Shown here piece after piece: positions 35,501-45,500 of a DNA stretch of 64,000 bases. How positions within the stretch are numbered: position 1 is the first letter of the stretch; each line of letters begins with the position of its first letter. The stretch lies in the NCBI GenBank assembly GCA_035048485.1, contig CM068587.1, positions 32,721,001 to 32,785,000 on the forward strand, in the 5' to 3' direction. This DNA comes from Pteria penguin. Its lineage: Eukaryota > Mollusca > Bivalvia > Pterioida > Pteriidae. The notes below the pieces were generated by a model. That model ran no database searches. It was not told the DNA's origin and saw only the letters and a list, made by a program, of their open reading frames with translations. Made by a program: the position numbers and the translations under genes.

Positions 35501-37640
35501 GCTCAAAGATATCAAGCTGAATCGTGGTAACAAGCTTCCCTATGAGGAGTTACAGACTAAGTTCGACTTTGGTCACGGTTGACCTACTTTTTCCATAGCT
35601 AGTGACCTTTTTCTGCACTTTTATTGGCCTTGCTTATAGATATCAAGTGAATATCTCCCATTGGCTGCTACTGACCTTCTTTTCATCTCCTTATGGCAAT
35701 TTTTAGCAATACTACTCTCAGAATTCTTGTAGTTGATTAGGGTGCATATTTATGTATCGTCTGCTATTTCTTCGATTTTTGTGGGGAATTTTGAATACAA
35801 AAACTGCAAAATACGTGAAAATCTCACTCTCTCTCTCTTATTTGAAGGGGGATTGCATAAGCAATAATTGGAAGAAGTATTGCATAAGGAATTTCAAACC
35901 TACAGGCACCGTTAAGGCAAGAGGACATTGGAAATTCCCATAATTCAGAGAAAAGTGGAGCACTGACCAAAACTCAAGTCTACTCTTGCTTGAAAGTCGT
36001 GACATACAGAATCAATTATTTAAGGGACGATGGTTCATCTTTACGAGTCAAGGGGATGCGCTGCGTAAACTGGTTTACGTAGCATATCCCCTTGACTCGT
36101 GAAGATGCGATCGTTTGGCATTATTTGACAATGAAACTGAAAGGCTTTACTTCGGTTTACATAGGCTGGTAATTAAAATTTGTGTCTCATACAAATCATA
36201 AGGACTTCAAAATTGGCATTTATCATTTTAATAACATAGAAGACAAATAACAATTTGGTGCAAGCATCAGATTGTGTGCCAGAATTGGGACGTTTGATAA
36301 AACTGCAAAATTTTTTAAAACCGAATAACGTTTTAAAATATTTATTGTACAGCTATGTGACTCAGTGTTAATTAGCAGACATATAAAGACCTTGGTGATC
36401 GACCACAGACGTATAAATCGCCAATATCACTTCCGTTGATATTTCAGTAAATAGTATATATTTGGGATCATTTAGACCCATTCAGTACTTAAAGCAATAG
36501 CGAGTTTATAGTCTTACGGATTAGCCTGCATATGATATGGAACTTTTAAAATTACTAACCGCATCATTTACTATTTGTTTTAAACCGGTGGGCTCACTGG
36601 ATGAGGTGACCGAATAGTCCCGGGTTCGACCCCTGCCATTGGCAAGTCGGTGTCCTCTCTTGCAGATGAGACAGTAGAAACCGAGGTTTCTTGTCTTGGT
36701 AGGCGTGGCACGTAAAAGATCCTGAACTTCTTCCGGAGGGAGATACCATCACCATATACGTGAAATGATCGTGGAGTGACGTGAATCAATAATTAATCAA
36801 TCAATCTATTATTTATTTGTAATAACAAAACATAACAGATCTATAAGCAACTGGTTGTTTGCTGGGGTAACCAACTCTTTACTGGTTATTAAACTTTTGG
36901 TTGTGGTGTAGCCGTGCTGGTTGGCAATCTTTTTATTCTCACGTTTTAATTCATAAACAGTTATAACGGTTTATCGTCTTGCCAAAAGAAAGAATTGTAA
37001 AATATAATTGGTTATGCTGGCACGTCCTTCTGGGATTCTGGAATTTTATTAGGACTTTCATCACGCTATGATAAACAAAGGTCACTTACACAATCGAATG
37101 ATAATTTTGCTGATGAAAAAAGTGCGTCAAATATTCTAAAATTGTAAAATAACAACAACAACCCCCCTTTTCCCCAAAATATATTCCAACAAATTTTTAA
37201 AATACTCCTCCTCTGTACCGTAATTCAGCGAAAGTCTCGAAGATACTACGCTTACATAAATCTATCAAACTGGGTCAGCGAGGTGACACATGCTCTCTCT
37301 GCAGTGAATACAATCCTAATTTTATCATTGGCGCTGAAACGCATGCAAATTTCCCAAACTTAAAACAATAGATGGGCTGGCTCAGCATTGTGCAAAGGAA
37401 GAGCATGCGATTATGTTCGCCCTTACCCCAAAGAAAGAGACAAATTCTAATTTTCACATTTTATTTTGAATAGAGCCTCGGTCTTGACATGAAACCAAGA
37501 GAAAAAAGGATGTCAGCTGACAGGTGTGCCACACTAATGGCTGTTGCCATAGCAAATGATCTAGACGAGATCTGGGTCTCCAAACATCCAGAGTTACTCT
37601 ATCTGTACCTTTTTCAATACTTTCCATCCATAGCTCGTCG
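14356..37640 (+). CDS. DHRS7: DHRS7-like short-chain dehydrogenase/reductase, seven exons
   Basis: Exons 14356-14479, 16193-16342, 17140-17246, 22328-22520, 23511-23557, 25087-25206 and 37474-37640 join in frame to 302 codons plus two bases. Residues about 3-22 form an N-terminal hydrophobic anchor, followed by DLTLRW, as in ER-membrane DHRS7 proteins. Classical SDR features are GASSGIG (residues 53-59, cofactor loop), SARR (NADPH-type arginines), NNAG (133-136), the tetrad Asn in NVLG (158), Ser in VVTSSIAG (185/186), YSGSK (Tyr199/Lys203) and CPGPV. Exon 7 ([38 protein letters not shown]) matches the DHRS7 C-terminal region. Human DHRS7 is about 339 residues, so some 35 residues are missing. 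Either a further exon exists that I could not find, or an in-frame TAA at 37641-37643 that overlaps the exon 7 donor is used. Odd: the usual Thr before GASSGIG is Val. Intron 6 contains a whole antisense gene (28791-35200). Confidence 0.88.
14498..14567. repeat. (TA)n microsatellite
   Basis: About 35 TA units lie just inside DHRS7 intron 1, starting about 20 bp after the exon 1 donor. Confidence 0.95.
14890..15030. repeat. Duplicated CTGT/TTTG-rich segment
   Basis: Two runs of (TGTC/TGTT)n, each followed by TCAACTTGAGA, lie in DHRS7 intron 1. Such runs are the usual entry sequence of the tandem-repeat elements seen at 39.2 kb. Confidence 0.6.
15735..16040. repeat. Imperfect (AGT)n trinucleotide tract
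   Basis: About 300 bp of degenerate GTA/AGT repeats lie in DHRS7 intron 1, ending about 150 bp before exon 2. Poly-Thr and poly-Val frames over it are artefacts. Confidence 0.9.
17325..21868. repeat. 71-bp minisatellite, about 56 homogeneous copies plus diverged edge units
   Basis: The unit is 71 bp and includes TTACAGTCCATTT, ACAGTCACCATATGATTTAT and CCCCACTGTCTTTATGG. Units at 17325-17640 are old and diverged; those at 17909-21868 are near identical. Variant units recur in order 426 bp (six units) apart (18721 versus 19147), showing block amplification. A SINE at 17642-17896 separates the old and new parts. One unit near 20480-20505 is broken by an AATAAAGAACTTGAACTTG segment. It lies in DHRS7 intron 3. 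Confidence 0.95.
17642..17896 (+). mobile_element. SINE family A inserted inside the minisatellite
   Basis: The target duplication CAATCCATTTGA is at 17630-17641 and 17897-17908 and is itself minisatellite sequence. The head is GTGGCCTAGTGGATGAGG; the body has GATGAGACAGTAAAAACCGA. Confidence 0.9.
21872..22140 (+). mobile_element. Degenerate SINE family A
   Basis: GGATGAGACAGTAAAAATCA, GGGTCCGTTGCAAAGGTCTA and a decayed tRNA-like head are recognisable. It abuts the right end of the minisatellite. Confidence 0.65.
22870..23139 (+). mobile_element. SINE family A, variant tRNA head
   Basis: The head is GCCGGTGTGGCCTAGTGG followed by TATCGCGCTCGCC, unlike the GATGAGGTGCTCGG head of other copies, while the body is the same. 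The target duplication CAATCAACAAA is at 22859-22869 and 23140-23150. It lies in DHRS7 intron 4. Confidence 0.9.
23558..23845. repeat. 37-bp minisatellite overlapping the DHRS7 exon 5 splice donor
   Basis: About seven units of GTACACTTTTAGCCATATAT plus GATGTAGGTACAAGTAA start right at the exon border. Each unit repeats a donor-like AAGTAAGT or AGGTAAGT. Confidence 0.85.
24752..25022 (+). mobile_element. SINE family A
   Basis: GGGTGTGGCCCAGTGGATGA head, GATGAGACAGTAAAAAAAGA body and a CAATCAAATC tail. It ends about 65 bp before DHRS7 exon 6. Confidence 0.85.
25847..26570. mobile_element. Possible DNA transposon with 13-bp inverted ends
   Basis: GATGCTGAAATCT at the left recurs inverted at 26558-26570. 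A subterminal GGTCCxxATGGC region also partly pairs. There is no ORF for a transposase and no clear target duplication. It lies in DHRS7 intron 6. Confidence 0.45.
27633..27904 (+). mobile_element. SINE family A, specific to unit 1
   Basis: The target duplication CAAATCTTGGATA is at 27620-27632 and 27905-27917. Unit 2 has the empty site near 46050, so insertion followed or accompanied duplication. Confidence 0.9.
28514..28680 (+). mobile_element. tRNA-derived SINE, family B (unit 1)
   Basis: Box A-like TAGTGGTTAAGTGCTTGG and box B GGTTCGATATC are followed by a short unrelated tail ending TCAACCTACC. It is present at the same place in all three units, so it predates duplication. Confidence 0.65.
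28791..35200 (-). CDS. Repeat-helix scaffold protein, copy 1 (putative multivalent AKAP-like), 12 exons
   Basis: I do not recognise a named gene. Exons: 35200-35189, 35051-34977, 34488-34471, 34257-34225, 34032-33958, 33631-33611, 33416-33399, 33084-33070, 32836-31031, 30793-30638, 29141-29091, 28856-28791. Each is a multiple of 3, so all introns are phase 0; total 781 residues. The N-terminus ([39 protein letters not shown]) is followed by a lysine-rich stretch. The large exon carries seven helical repeats about 77 residues apart (for example [16 protein letters not shown]). The tail is [21 protein letters not shown] in character: basic, then Cys-clustered. AATAAA overlaps the stop region. 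The gene lies antisense in DHRS7 intron 6. The helices fit the RII-binding amphipathic pattern, so PKA anchoring is inferred. Exon structure is strongly supported by conservation with copy 2. Confidence 0.85.
29319..29478. mobile_element. Small G/C-asymmetric MITE, CAGTGGCGGATCC type (unit 1)
   Basis: The ends are CACTGGAGGATTTAG and CTGGATCCGCCACT, inverted relative to each other, flanked by TATTCA on both sides. Counterparts are at about 47459-47564 (deleted interior) and about 60258-60435. Confidence 0.55.
29790..30428. mobile_element. Tandem-repeat-bearing element, specific to unit 1
   Basis: It starts with a hairpin (ATACGCCCGCATT / AATGTGGGCGTAT). Four units of about 150 bp follow, built on TTGTCCGGGCTTCTCCTCCT and GGGGTCAGGCCCCTGGG, and it ends with the hairpin GGGTGCATCATGCACCC. 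Units 2 and 3 have only a T-rich stretch before GTTTACATATAATG here, so it is an insertion. Open frames over it are repeat artefacts. Confidence 0.7.
31031..32836 (-). CDS. Large repeat exon (exon 9) of copy 1, 602 codons, seven helices
   Basis: This is a single open exon from a TTTTAAAATACAG acceptor to a GTAGGT donor. It codes for a highly charged, Lys/Glu/Gln-rich, low-hydrophobicity protein with no signal peptide or membrane segment. Seven amphipathic segments recur: [96 protein letters not shown] and [16 protein letters not shown]. The linkers are polar with PKS, ENKEKAK and YDKN-type motifs. Compared with copies 2 and 3, one 77-residue unit and a few other segments are absent. The exon may begin three bases later because of a CAGCAG acceptor. 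Confidence 0.9.
32938..33020. repeat. (TTTA)n tract in intron 8 of copy 1
   Basis: ATTT repeats occur in the same intron of all copies (also 50957-51004 and 63610-63650) with different lengths. Confidence 0.9.
33308..33358. repeat. (CA)n microsatellite in intron 7 of copy 1
   Basis: ACAC-rich run; the copy 2 counterpart (about 51240-51300) is shorter and interrupted. Confidence 0.9.
34814..34826. repeat. Poly-C run in intron 2 of copy 1
   Basis: Thirteen C in a row; copy 2 has fifteen at 52739-52753. The run is poly-G on the transcribed gene's sense strand. Confidence 0.9.
35252..35259. promoter_or_regulatory. Palindromic CRE (TGACGTCA) upstream of copy 1
   Basis: A perfect TGACGTCA lies 52-59 bp upstream of the copy 1 start codon, inside a block conserved with copy 2 that also holds AACGTAACGTCG. 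It is the consensus site for CREB/CREM/ATF bZIP factors. The position is compatible with a core-proximal CRE, though the transcription start is unknown. Confidence 0.55.
36036..36107. repeat. Near-perfect palindrome, 35-bp arms, 2-nt loop
   Basis: CATCTTTACGAGTCAAGGGG... pairs with ...CCCCTTGACTCGTGAAGATG with three mismatches. A shorter, decayed counterpart lies at about 54428-54480 in unit 2. Confidence 0.8.
36584..36805 (+). mobile_element. SINE family A, shortened core
   Basis: GGGTTCGACCCCTGCCATTG head with a GATGAGACAGTAGAAACCGA body; the section around GGGTCCGTTGCAAAGG is deleted. The counterpart in unit 2 is at 55249-55412. Confidence 0.8.
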
Positions 37641-39204
37641 GTAAGTGCAATTCTTCCAAAGAACAAAATATAGCTGTATTTTCAGGGGAAAACTCCATGG
37701 TATTGTATACTTGAGATTTTATATTCACTTGAACCGCAGACTCTAGGGAGTTATAGAAATCTGTTGTTAGTCTGTTAAAGTTGTATACCATACAATTCGG
37801 TAATATTTCAAAAATTAGGGCATGTTAAACAAAAACTGTATTTTTTGTCGTATGGCTGAAGTTATTAACTTTGCGTTAATAACTTTTTTGCTGCTGCAAA
37901 CCCTCGGAGTTATCAAAATAAGAAGAAAATACTCCGTAAATAAAGTGGGTATTCCATAAATACAACTGTAACCTGACTTCGCGCATGCGCAGTTTAATAA
38001 AGACATACGATGAAGGGAGACTCCAAAAGAAAACGATTTCAGTAAATACTAAAGTTGGCAGACTTGAATGCAGATTTTTAAAGTTACTCGTCATATTTAT
38101 TTACCTCGCCCTCCATCAGTGTCCATGATGCGGCGGCTTCCGAATTAGATCACGTGATAAGTTGGTTGTAAATATTTTGTTTACAAACATCGCGTTTTAG
38201 ACAGCCATATCTCACTTAATATGACGAATTTGATCACAACATTAGCAAGGGTCATTTTTCATTATGTTTTATATATATAATCAAAACAATTCAGAATAAA
38301 TTAACCTAAAATATGCACTGTACTAGCGAACATAGGGTATACAGCTTTAATTTTAATATCTTTAATTTATTTAATACCGCTGAATGGATTTTGATCGAAC
38401 TTAATATGAATGAAGTACTCATGGTCTACTCTAGGTTCTTGTGTATAATGATATTTTGAGAAGATTACATAAAACTATTATTGTATTTCTACAGTATTTC
38501 AAAAGTGTTGGGCCAAGAACGACGAAAAAAGATTCAGAAAGGTGTGAATAATCTTCATGGATAATAACAATATTCGAAAATACACGCAGCGGTGGGCCAA
38601 GAATTCCAGAAAGACAGGGCATTGCAATCGAAATTTTGTTTCATAAATTATATATATATATATATTTATACATCTTTTCGTTTTTATTTGTCTTAGATCT
38701 ATTTCCATAATTACAAATACGGATAAGGTTTTCGATGTTTTACTGACTGATGTATCCTGATTTCGTCACCACAGGTCAAAGCGAGGCAAATCTGTTTGCC
38801 TTAGGCTCTAATGTTAAATTAGCCTACCTTGATCCCGGATTCCGTGCATTCTTGTATCTCAAAAGGGCGAAATGTTATACATCGTTGGAAAGTACCCACA
38901 AGTTTCAATCCTCCCTCTGTTCCAGAGAAGATGGTCATAAAATGGCGAAATAAACCAAGATGACATTATATGTTTTGTTGCCATCATTTTATCATCAGCT
39001 ACCAATTTTCCAATAAGCATTAAAGCATACAGAAAATTAAACTTAAGTTAAAGTTAACATGTTAAAACTAACACGACACTAAAAGGTGCCCGTCCCCCTC
39101 ATTTTTTTTCAGAAAGGCTGTGCCCACCCCACTTTTATCTGCCAAGCTAGGCCACTGTACCCATTTTATATTCTGGGACTGCTTGGAAAAAAAATACATA
39201 TATT

Positions 39205-41368
39205 TATAGCCCCAGCAAACAAAGTTTGGGGGGTATACAGGAATCACCCTGTCTGTCTGTCTGTATGTGTCTGTCTGTCCGTCCTTCTGTCAACCAAACC
39301 TTGTCCGGGTCATAACTTCTCACCCTGTGCACAGATTTCAATAATATTTCACAGAATTGTTGCTTAGCATCCAAGGGTGTGTTATGACCTTGAACCAAGG
39401 TCATAGGTCAAAGTTCAAGATCATAATAGAAACAATAAATAAAACTTTGTCCAGGCCCTAACTTCTCACCCTGTACACAGATTCAATAATTTTTCACAGA
39501 ATTGTTGCTTAGGATCCAAGGGTGTGCCATGGCCTTAAACCAAGGTCATAGGTCAAAGGTCAAGGTCATAAAAGACACAATTATTAAAACCTTGTTTGGG
39601 CCATAACTTTTCACCCTGTGCACAGATTTCAATAAAAATTCACAGAATTGTTGCATAGGATCCAAGGGTGTGTAATGACCTTGAACCAAGGTCATAGGTC
39701 AAAGTTCTAGATCATAATAGACACAATAAATAAAACTTTGTCCAGGCCCTAACTTCTGACCCTGTACACAGATTCAGTAATTTTTCACAGAATTGTTGCT
39801 TAGGATCCAAGGGTGTGCCATGGCCTTAAACCAAGGTCATAGGTAAAAGGTCAAGGTCATTAAAGACACAATAGATAAAACTTTGTCTTGGCCATGACTT
39901 CTCACCCTGTACACAGATTTCAATAATATTTCACAGAATTGTTGCTTAGGATACAAGGGTGTGTCATATTTTAAAACCAAGGTTATAGATCAAAGGTCTA
40001 GGTCACAACAGACACACTTATTAAAACCTTGTTTGGGCCATAACTTTTCACCCTGTGCACAGATTTCAATAATATTTCACAGAATTGTTGCATATGATCC
40101 AAGGGTGTGTAGTGACCTTGAACCAAGGTCATAGGTCAAAGTTCAAGATCATAATAGACACAATAAAGAAAACTTTGTCCAGGCCCTAACTTCTCACCCT
40201 GTACACAGATTCAATAATTTTTCACAGAATTGTTGCTTAGGATCCAAGGGTGTACCATGGCCTTAAACCAAGGTCATAGGTAAAAGGTCAAGGTCATAAA
40301 AACACAATAAATAAAACTTTGTCTTGGCCATAACTTCTCACCCTGTACACAGATTTCAATAATATTTGACAGAATTGTTGCTTAGGATACAAGGGTGTGT
40401 CATAACTTAAAACCAAGGTTATAGGTCAAAGGTCTAGGTCACAACAGACACAATTATTAAAACCTTGTTTGGGCCATAACTTTTCACCCTGTGCACAGAT
40501 TTCAATAATATTTCACAGAATTGTTGCAAAGGATCCAAGGGTGTGTAATGACCTTGAACCAAGGTCATAGGTCAAAGTTCAAGATCATAATAGACACAAT
40601 AAATAAAACTTTGTCCAGGCCCTAACTTCTCACCCTGTACACAGATTCAGTAATTTTTCACAGAATTGTTGCTTGGGATCCAAGGGTGTGTCATGACCTT
40701 GAACCAAAGTCATAGGTCAAAGGTCAAGGTCACAATAGACACAATTGTTAAAACTTTGTTACACCTGTTCTGTGGATGCATCATGTGAGGGCAATGTGTT
40801 GTGTACCAAAATTAGGTCACTGTGACCTTGACCTTTCACCTCTGTGATGGTAAAACCTTGTTTATCTCAAAATTAGGTCAGATTCCTACCCCTAATGTAT
40901 ATATTTTTTTGATTCCTCATGAAAGGACGAGTTGTATAGCATAAGTTTGGGATCCTCATGGTCCTCATTTCAGGAATCTTAAATTGTCTCAAATATTTTC
41001 TTATTCCTCATGACAAACAAATGTGGATGCATCATGGGAAGGGGATGTGGCATGAACCAAAATTATTTCACTATGACATTGACCTTGGCTTTGGACCTAC
41101 TTAGTGTTCGTAGCATAACTTTTGAACCGTAGCACCTAGGTTTATCAAACCTTACATGTGGATGGATCATGGGATTGGGATATGTCATGTACCAAAACTA
41201 GGTCAATGTGACCTTGACTTTGACCTTAGACCTCTATAATAGTAAATAGCTTCTAGGATTATTATACCTGCTCTATGGATGACTCATGGGTTGTCATAAA
41301 GGGATGAATTATTACATATCTCCACTGTGTTGCCGCAGGGGGTATTTGTCCCGTTAGGACAGCTCTAG
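39205..41368. mobile_element. Tandem-array element (146-bp units) with Helitron-like 3' end
   Basis: It begins with GCCCCAGCAAACAAAGTTTG, then a (TGTC)n stretch. About ten units of 145-146 bp follow (TTGTCCAGGCCCTAACTTCT; CACAGAATTGTTGCTTAGGA; ACCAAGGTCATAGGTCAAAG), then diverged units. It ends TGTCC-CGTTA-GGACA hairpin, GCTCTAG, then T. A hairpin just before CTAG is the Helitron 3' signature. The 5' end does not show a clear TC, so class is tentative. The build resembles bivalve pearl-type elements. Confidence 0.6.
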
Positions 41369-41403
41369 TTTACATTGCTGCATATTATTTCTTCCGAAGT
41401 TTT

Positions 41404-41584
41404 GAAGTCGGTATGGTCTAGTTGATTAGGTGCTCGGCTCGTGATCGGGAGGTCCCGGGTTCGACTCCCGCCCTGGGCGCACCGGCGTTCTGTCTTTCGG
41501 ATGAGACAGTAAAAACCGAGGTCCCGTGTCACGATACGCGTGGCACATAAAAGTTCCCTGTTTCAGGTGCGTCCGTTACAAAGT
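41404..41584 (+). mobile_element. SINE family A, 5' part (split)
   Basis: An intact-looking tRNA head (GGTCCCGGGTTCGACTCCCG) and body run up to GTGCGTCCGTTACAAAG, where the element is interrupted. It resumes at 42431 with AAATGTCTAAATTTGTATGC. Confidence 0.85.
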
Positions 41585-42430
41585 CAGGGGCGTCCAATTT
41601 TTTTTGCTCTATGCACAGATGTAATGTACTGTAGCATACTGAAGCCAAAGGCTTCAGCTGAGGCGCGTACCACCGAAAGGGGTACTGAGATGCGTGAGGG
41701 AGTCATCCCCCCTCACACAGGTAGGGGTCCGGGGGTCTCGCTTGGAAAAGTTTAAAACAAAAAGGTTCAATATGGTGCATTCTGTTAAGACACTACAAAA
41801 TTGACTTGTTTATATTTTATAAATTTTATCAGATTATGTTTAGCTATGTTCAGCAATTCACGAGCCTTACTTGTTTAGAGCATCTCTTTTGTCGATAAAA
41901 AAACTTCCCAAAATGGTCTATTTTTCAAATAGTAAAACATATGTTACATTATGTAGCTCTTGCGGCTATTAAATAGAAAGCATAAAAGATAACATTTATT
42001 CAAATCAATTATTTTTTATTGAAAATTTCTGATAAGGTAGTACATGTAAATACTATATAATTCAATTCTCAAAGAAATCAGTTAATATAGAAGACATGTT
42101 TCACATTGTATAACAAATACATATTTAATTCCTCTTATCAAGCTATATAATAGTAAGTTTTCAAAACTTAATATAATACTTCTTTAAATAATTAAAAATT
42201 AATTAAGATTAAGATTATGATGATGATCTTTTACAATAACATTTTGTTTAAGTGATAAAAATTTAAATACATTCTATAAGAATCTTTCTAAGTAAATTTA
42301 CTGATTCTGCATTTTCAAACATCTAAAAAAAATATCAAGAAAAAGGGGTTAAACTTTAAAATCTCTAGTCGCATGCTTTGACCCCTTTGTCGCACGATCG
42401 TGCTACAATGCGACAGGTTGGACATCCCTG
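41585..42430. mobile_element. hAT-like non-autonomous transposon nested in a SINE
   Basis: The ends CAGGGGCGTCCAA and TTGGACATCCCTG are inverted repeats of the hAT type (CAGGGGTGTCCAA-like). 846 bp, no transposase. The flanks ACAAAGT and AAATGTCT suggest an altered 8-bp duplication of SINE sequence. The interior includes AAGCCAAAGGCTTCAGCTGA. Confidence 0.7.
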
Positions 42431-42512
42431 AAATGTCTAAATTTGTATGCAACGCAGCAGGCAGATGCCGTCACCGTACACGTGAAATGTGGAGTTACGT
42501 AAAACAACAACT
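42431..42512 (+). mobile_element. SINE family A, 3' part (split)
   Basis: Continuation of the SINE from 41404, through GCAGATGCCGTCACCGTACA to the ACGTAAAACAAC tail. Confidence 0.8.
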
Positions 42513-45500
42513 TGAATAAGCAATCCTAGGTTATGTTGTCATAAACCTTGTGATACAAAGGCGCTCAGGTGAACCACGAACTCTCGGTCACAAGCCAAGC
42601 GCCTTACCGACTGAGCCACGCAGGTTTCCATATGAAATATGTGTTCAGGGGATAATATAATGTCGATACCGTGCAATGGGAGATGATATGTCTATATAAG
42701 TAACAGGTCCATGGAAAGAATATCAAAATAGGGGTTTGGGGCTAAATAAAAGTATGGGTACAATTTTGAAACTGATATTTTGCAGTGAAGGGTAAGAGGG
42801 CATTATATGTTACAGGTTCCCTTCCTTTCTCCTATTCCTACGTCTGTAATAATCCTTGGAAATGGATGAGATGGAAACAGAAATAATTTGGAGATTGAGT
42901 AAAGTTGCATTGGCGGATCTAGCGAGGTGGTTAGTGGGATCGCAACCCCTCCACCCCTCTCTTCCGATTGGTCAGACCAAAAAAGGGGGGAAACACGGAA
43001 AATGAAAATTTCGGGATCTGATGTAAGTCACCGGTTCCACTTTTATTCAAAGTGAAAGATTTCCGTTTCTGATTTAGTTCAACATGCTTGAAGAAACTAA
43101 ACGTACAGAGGCAAGTCCAGAGGATTTTAAAGAACTGTGTAGCAAGCTGCACGGGAAGCTAAGTAAACATGAACCTACGCGGCGTCCTGATATATGCAAC
43201 CGACGAGCTTCCTGCCGCTCTTTTACCATGTGATATTGAAGGATGTTCCAGGCGATGGCAATCGTCATCAGTATTTCTTGCAGGTAAAATAATTTTCAAA
43301 ATCTAATTTATAGATGATGAATCAGAGATTCCATGCAGTTTGAACTTGGAAATTCTTTTATCAGCCAATCGACTTGGAGTGAAAACGAAATGGGGAGGGG
43401 GATTCATGCGTCTTTTGCACTATAGCACCCTTCTCACCTTTTCTCTTCTCTGTCTTGTTTCTCTACACACACTCCTCCCCTACCCTTTCCAGTAATAACT
43501 CATTACTAGGCCTACGGCGCGCCTTTAACATCATGGAGTGGGTTGCTAAACGTAATAATAACTTGAAAAGAATAATGAAAGTCAACAGCTTTTGTATTGT
43601 TTTCGACTAAGGTGCTAACTATAAGTTTCGAAATCATTCTGTCTGTCGGCTTTTGCGTGTTTTTTCGTTTAAGGTTGGAAAAGTTACCAGCATTGACGGG
43701 CAATGAAAAAAAAAATGGGATAATGATTTATATATAAATGTATATAAGGCTAGCAAAAAAAATTAAGCTAGTCGGAAGAAAAACTAGTGTTTGCATACTT
43801 TGTTTCTACACTTGAACCGACATTTGAAAATATCGAAAAGGGGGGGGGGGGTGTTACAAAAATACTTCATCCCATCCCCTGTTTTGAAAAAAGAGGGGAT
43901 GGGGCACATGCCCCTTTTGCTACCAGAAGAAAAACTAGCGTTTTACTGCTTTGTTTCCACACTTTAACTGATATTCTAACTACTTGATGATAAAAAATCT
44001 TAAAGATTAAAGGGGGCGGAACATACCCCCCCCCCCCCCCCTTGATTTGAAAGAGGGGCACATTCCCCCGCTGCTGCCCCACCCTTTTAAAAGATAATAA
44101 GAGGAAACCAGTAGAGCTTCAGTCTCGACAGAGACTTCTGGTTTCGTTTAAGGTTGGAAAAGTTACCAGCATAATGCACGTTCCAATAATGAAAACCCCG
44201 ATATTAGTATTTTGCTATTTGTAAAAGGTTGGGTTGGATTGAAAACAAGAGGGCATATATCGCTCACCTGAACACCATAAGCACAATTTGGCGTTCTCTA
44301 GAGTGATGGCTGAGGAAAAGTCGAGATTGTGTCATCCAGTCAGAAGTCAGGGCGGTCACATTTGTAAACGGATCGGGCTGAAAAATACAAACTTGGGTTT
44401 GTTTCTTTACACTTTCGCATGACCTAGTCAGATCTCCGACTTTAAAATATGCACATGTAAATGCAGTAGATTAGAATAGTAATATGCATTGCACATAGTA
44501 TGCATCCCCCCCCCCCCCCCGCTTTCACTTCAAAATGTTCAACACTCCTCCCCCTTTTGAAAAATTCCTGGATCCGCCTATGCGTTCTGTATCCTTTCTC
44601 AGTCATGTATTGATACTAATTTTGCACTGATATACAAAACAATAACGGCAAGTTCATTACACATGGGTAAAAGCATAACACATTTTAAGTACTAGTCATA
44701 ATGACATAGATTAAGCACATATACAGTATACATTAAGTATTATAGAAATACTTATATCGTAACTTGAGTTAATATCAGAGGATTATCGTGATATTTTTAC
44801 CTGATGCTTAGACCACAGAGAGGAAGCCGCCGTTCGATTTTCAGATCCATCCGATTTGAACTTGGACTTACGGGACTTAGATTATTTTTAACATGGTGAT
44901 AAAGCATGTCTTCTAGTTTAATTCAAAAGATTTTCATGATTTTTCCTGATGCTTAGACTATGGAGAAGAGTTTTTAAACATGCTTATATAGCATCACTTC
45001 AGATGGCAGGCTATAACTTGAGTGAATGTCAAAGGCTTTTCCGAGATATTTTTAGCTGATGGAGTTAGATTATTTTTGAGTCGGCTTCGGTGAAGCCGTA
45101 ATCATTGCAATTACTTTCTTTTCAGGGGTTATAACTTTCACTACCGATATAGAGCTTACTTCGCCGCTGAAAAATAAAGTGCCGAAAAATTACTGATGTT
45201 GTCTTAAAAATTCTTGATCAGCACAATGTACCTTTAGCTCAGTTAATTTAAGCTAAACATAAACTAGTTTCAATAACCCGAAAAAGGAGTTGCAATAATG
45301 TTTTCAAATTTCGCGTAATAATATGTAGTTGTGACTACTTTACGATGTGTTTACCACCGACACCGTCGGATGTACTCGATTGTGTAATTCTCCGGACAAA
45401 GCATTTGTCTTGATCTTGTATCGCTTGTTTTTTTCGAGATATTTCAATTAAAGTTTTCCCCAACATGTTCTGGAACTTTAGTTCTTTTTCACATATATGA

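Larger units (their letters stand above)
27460..37335. repeat. Duplicated unit 1 (carries copy 1 gene)
   Basis: Homology to unit 2 runs from the shared TTTTTATATTATCT near 27475 to the shared TTTTATCATTGG near 37328. It covers the gene, its promoter and about 2 kb upstream. DHRS7 exon 7 lies about 140 bp past the right border and is not duplicated. Unit-specific insertions are a SINE at 27633-27904 and a tandem-repeat element at about 29790-30428. Confidence 0.8.

Noticed and set aside
41404..41480. tRNA gene (GGTCCCGGGTTCGACTCCCG looks like a T arm)
   Set aside because: It continues into the SINE body and recurs across the window with the same body; the acceptor stem does not close.
45115..45175. 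Possible last exon of DHRS7 after TTTTCAG
   Set aside because: It can be joined in frame to exon 7 but encodes only 17 residues unlike any DHRS7 C-terminus.
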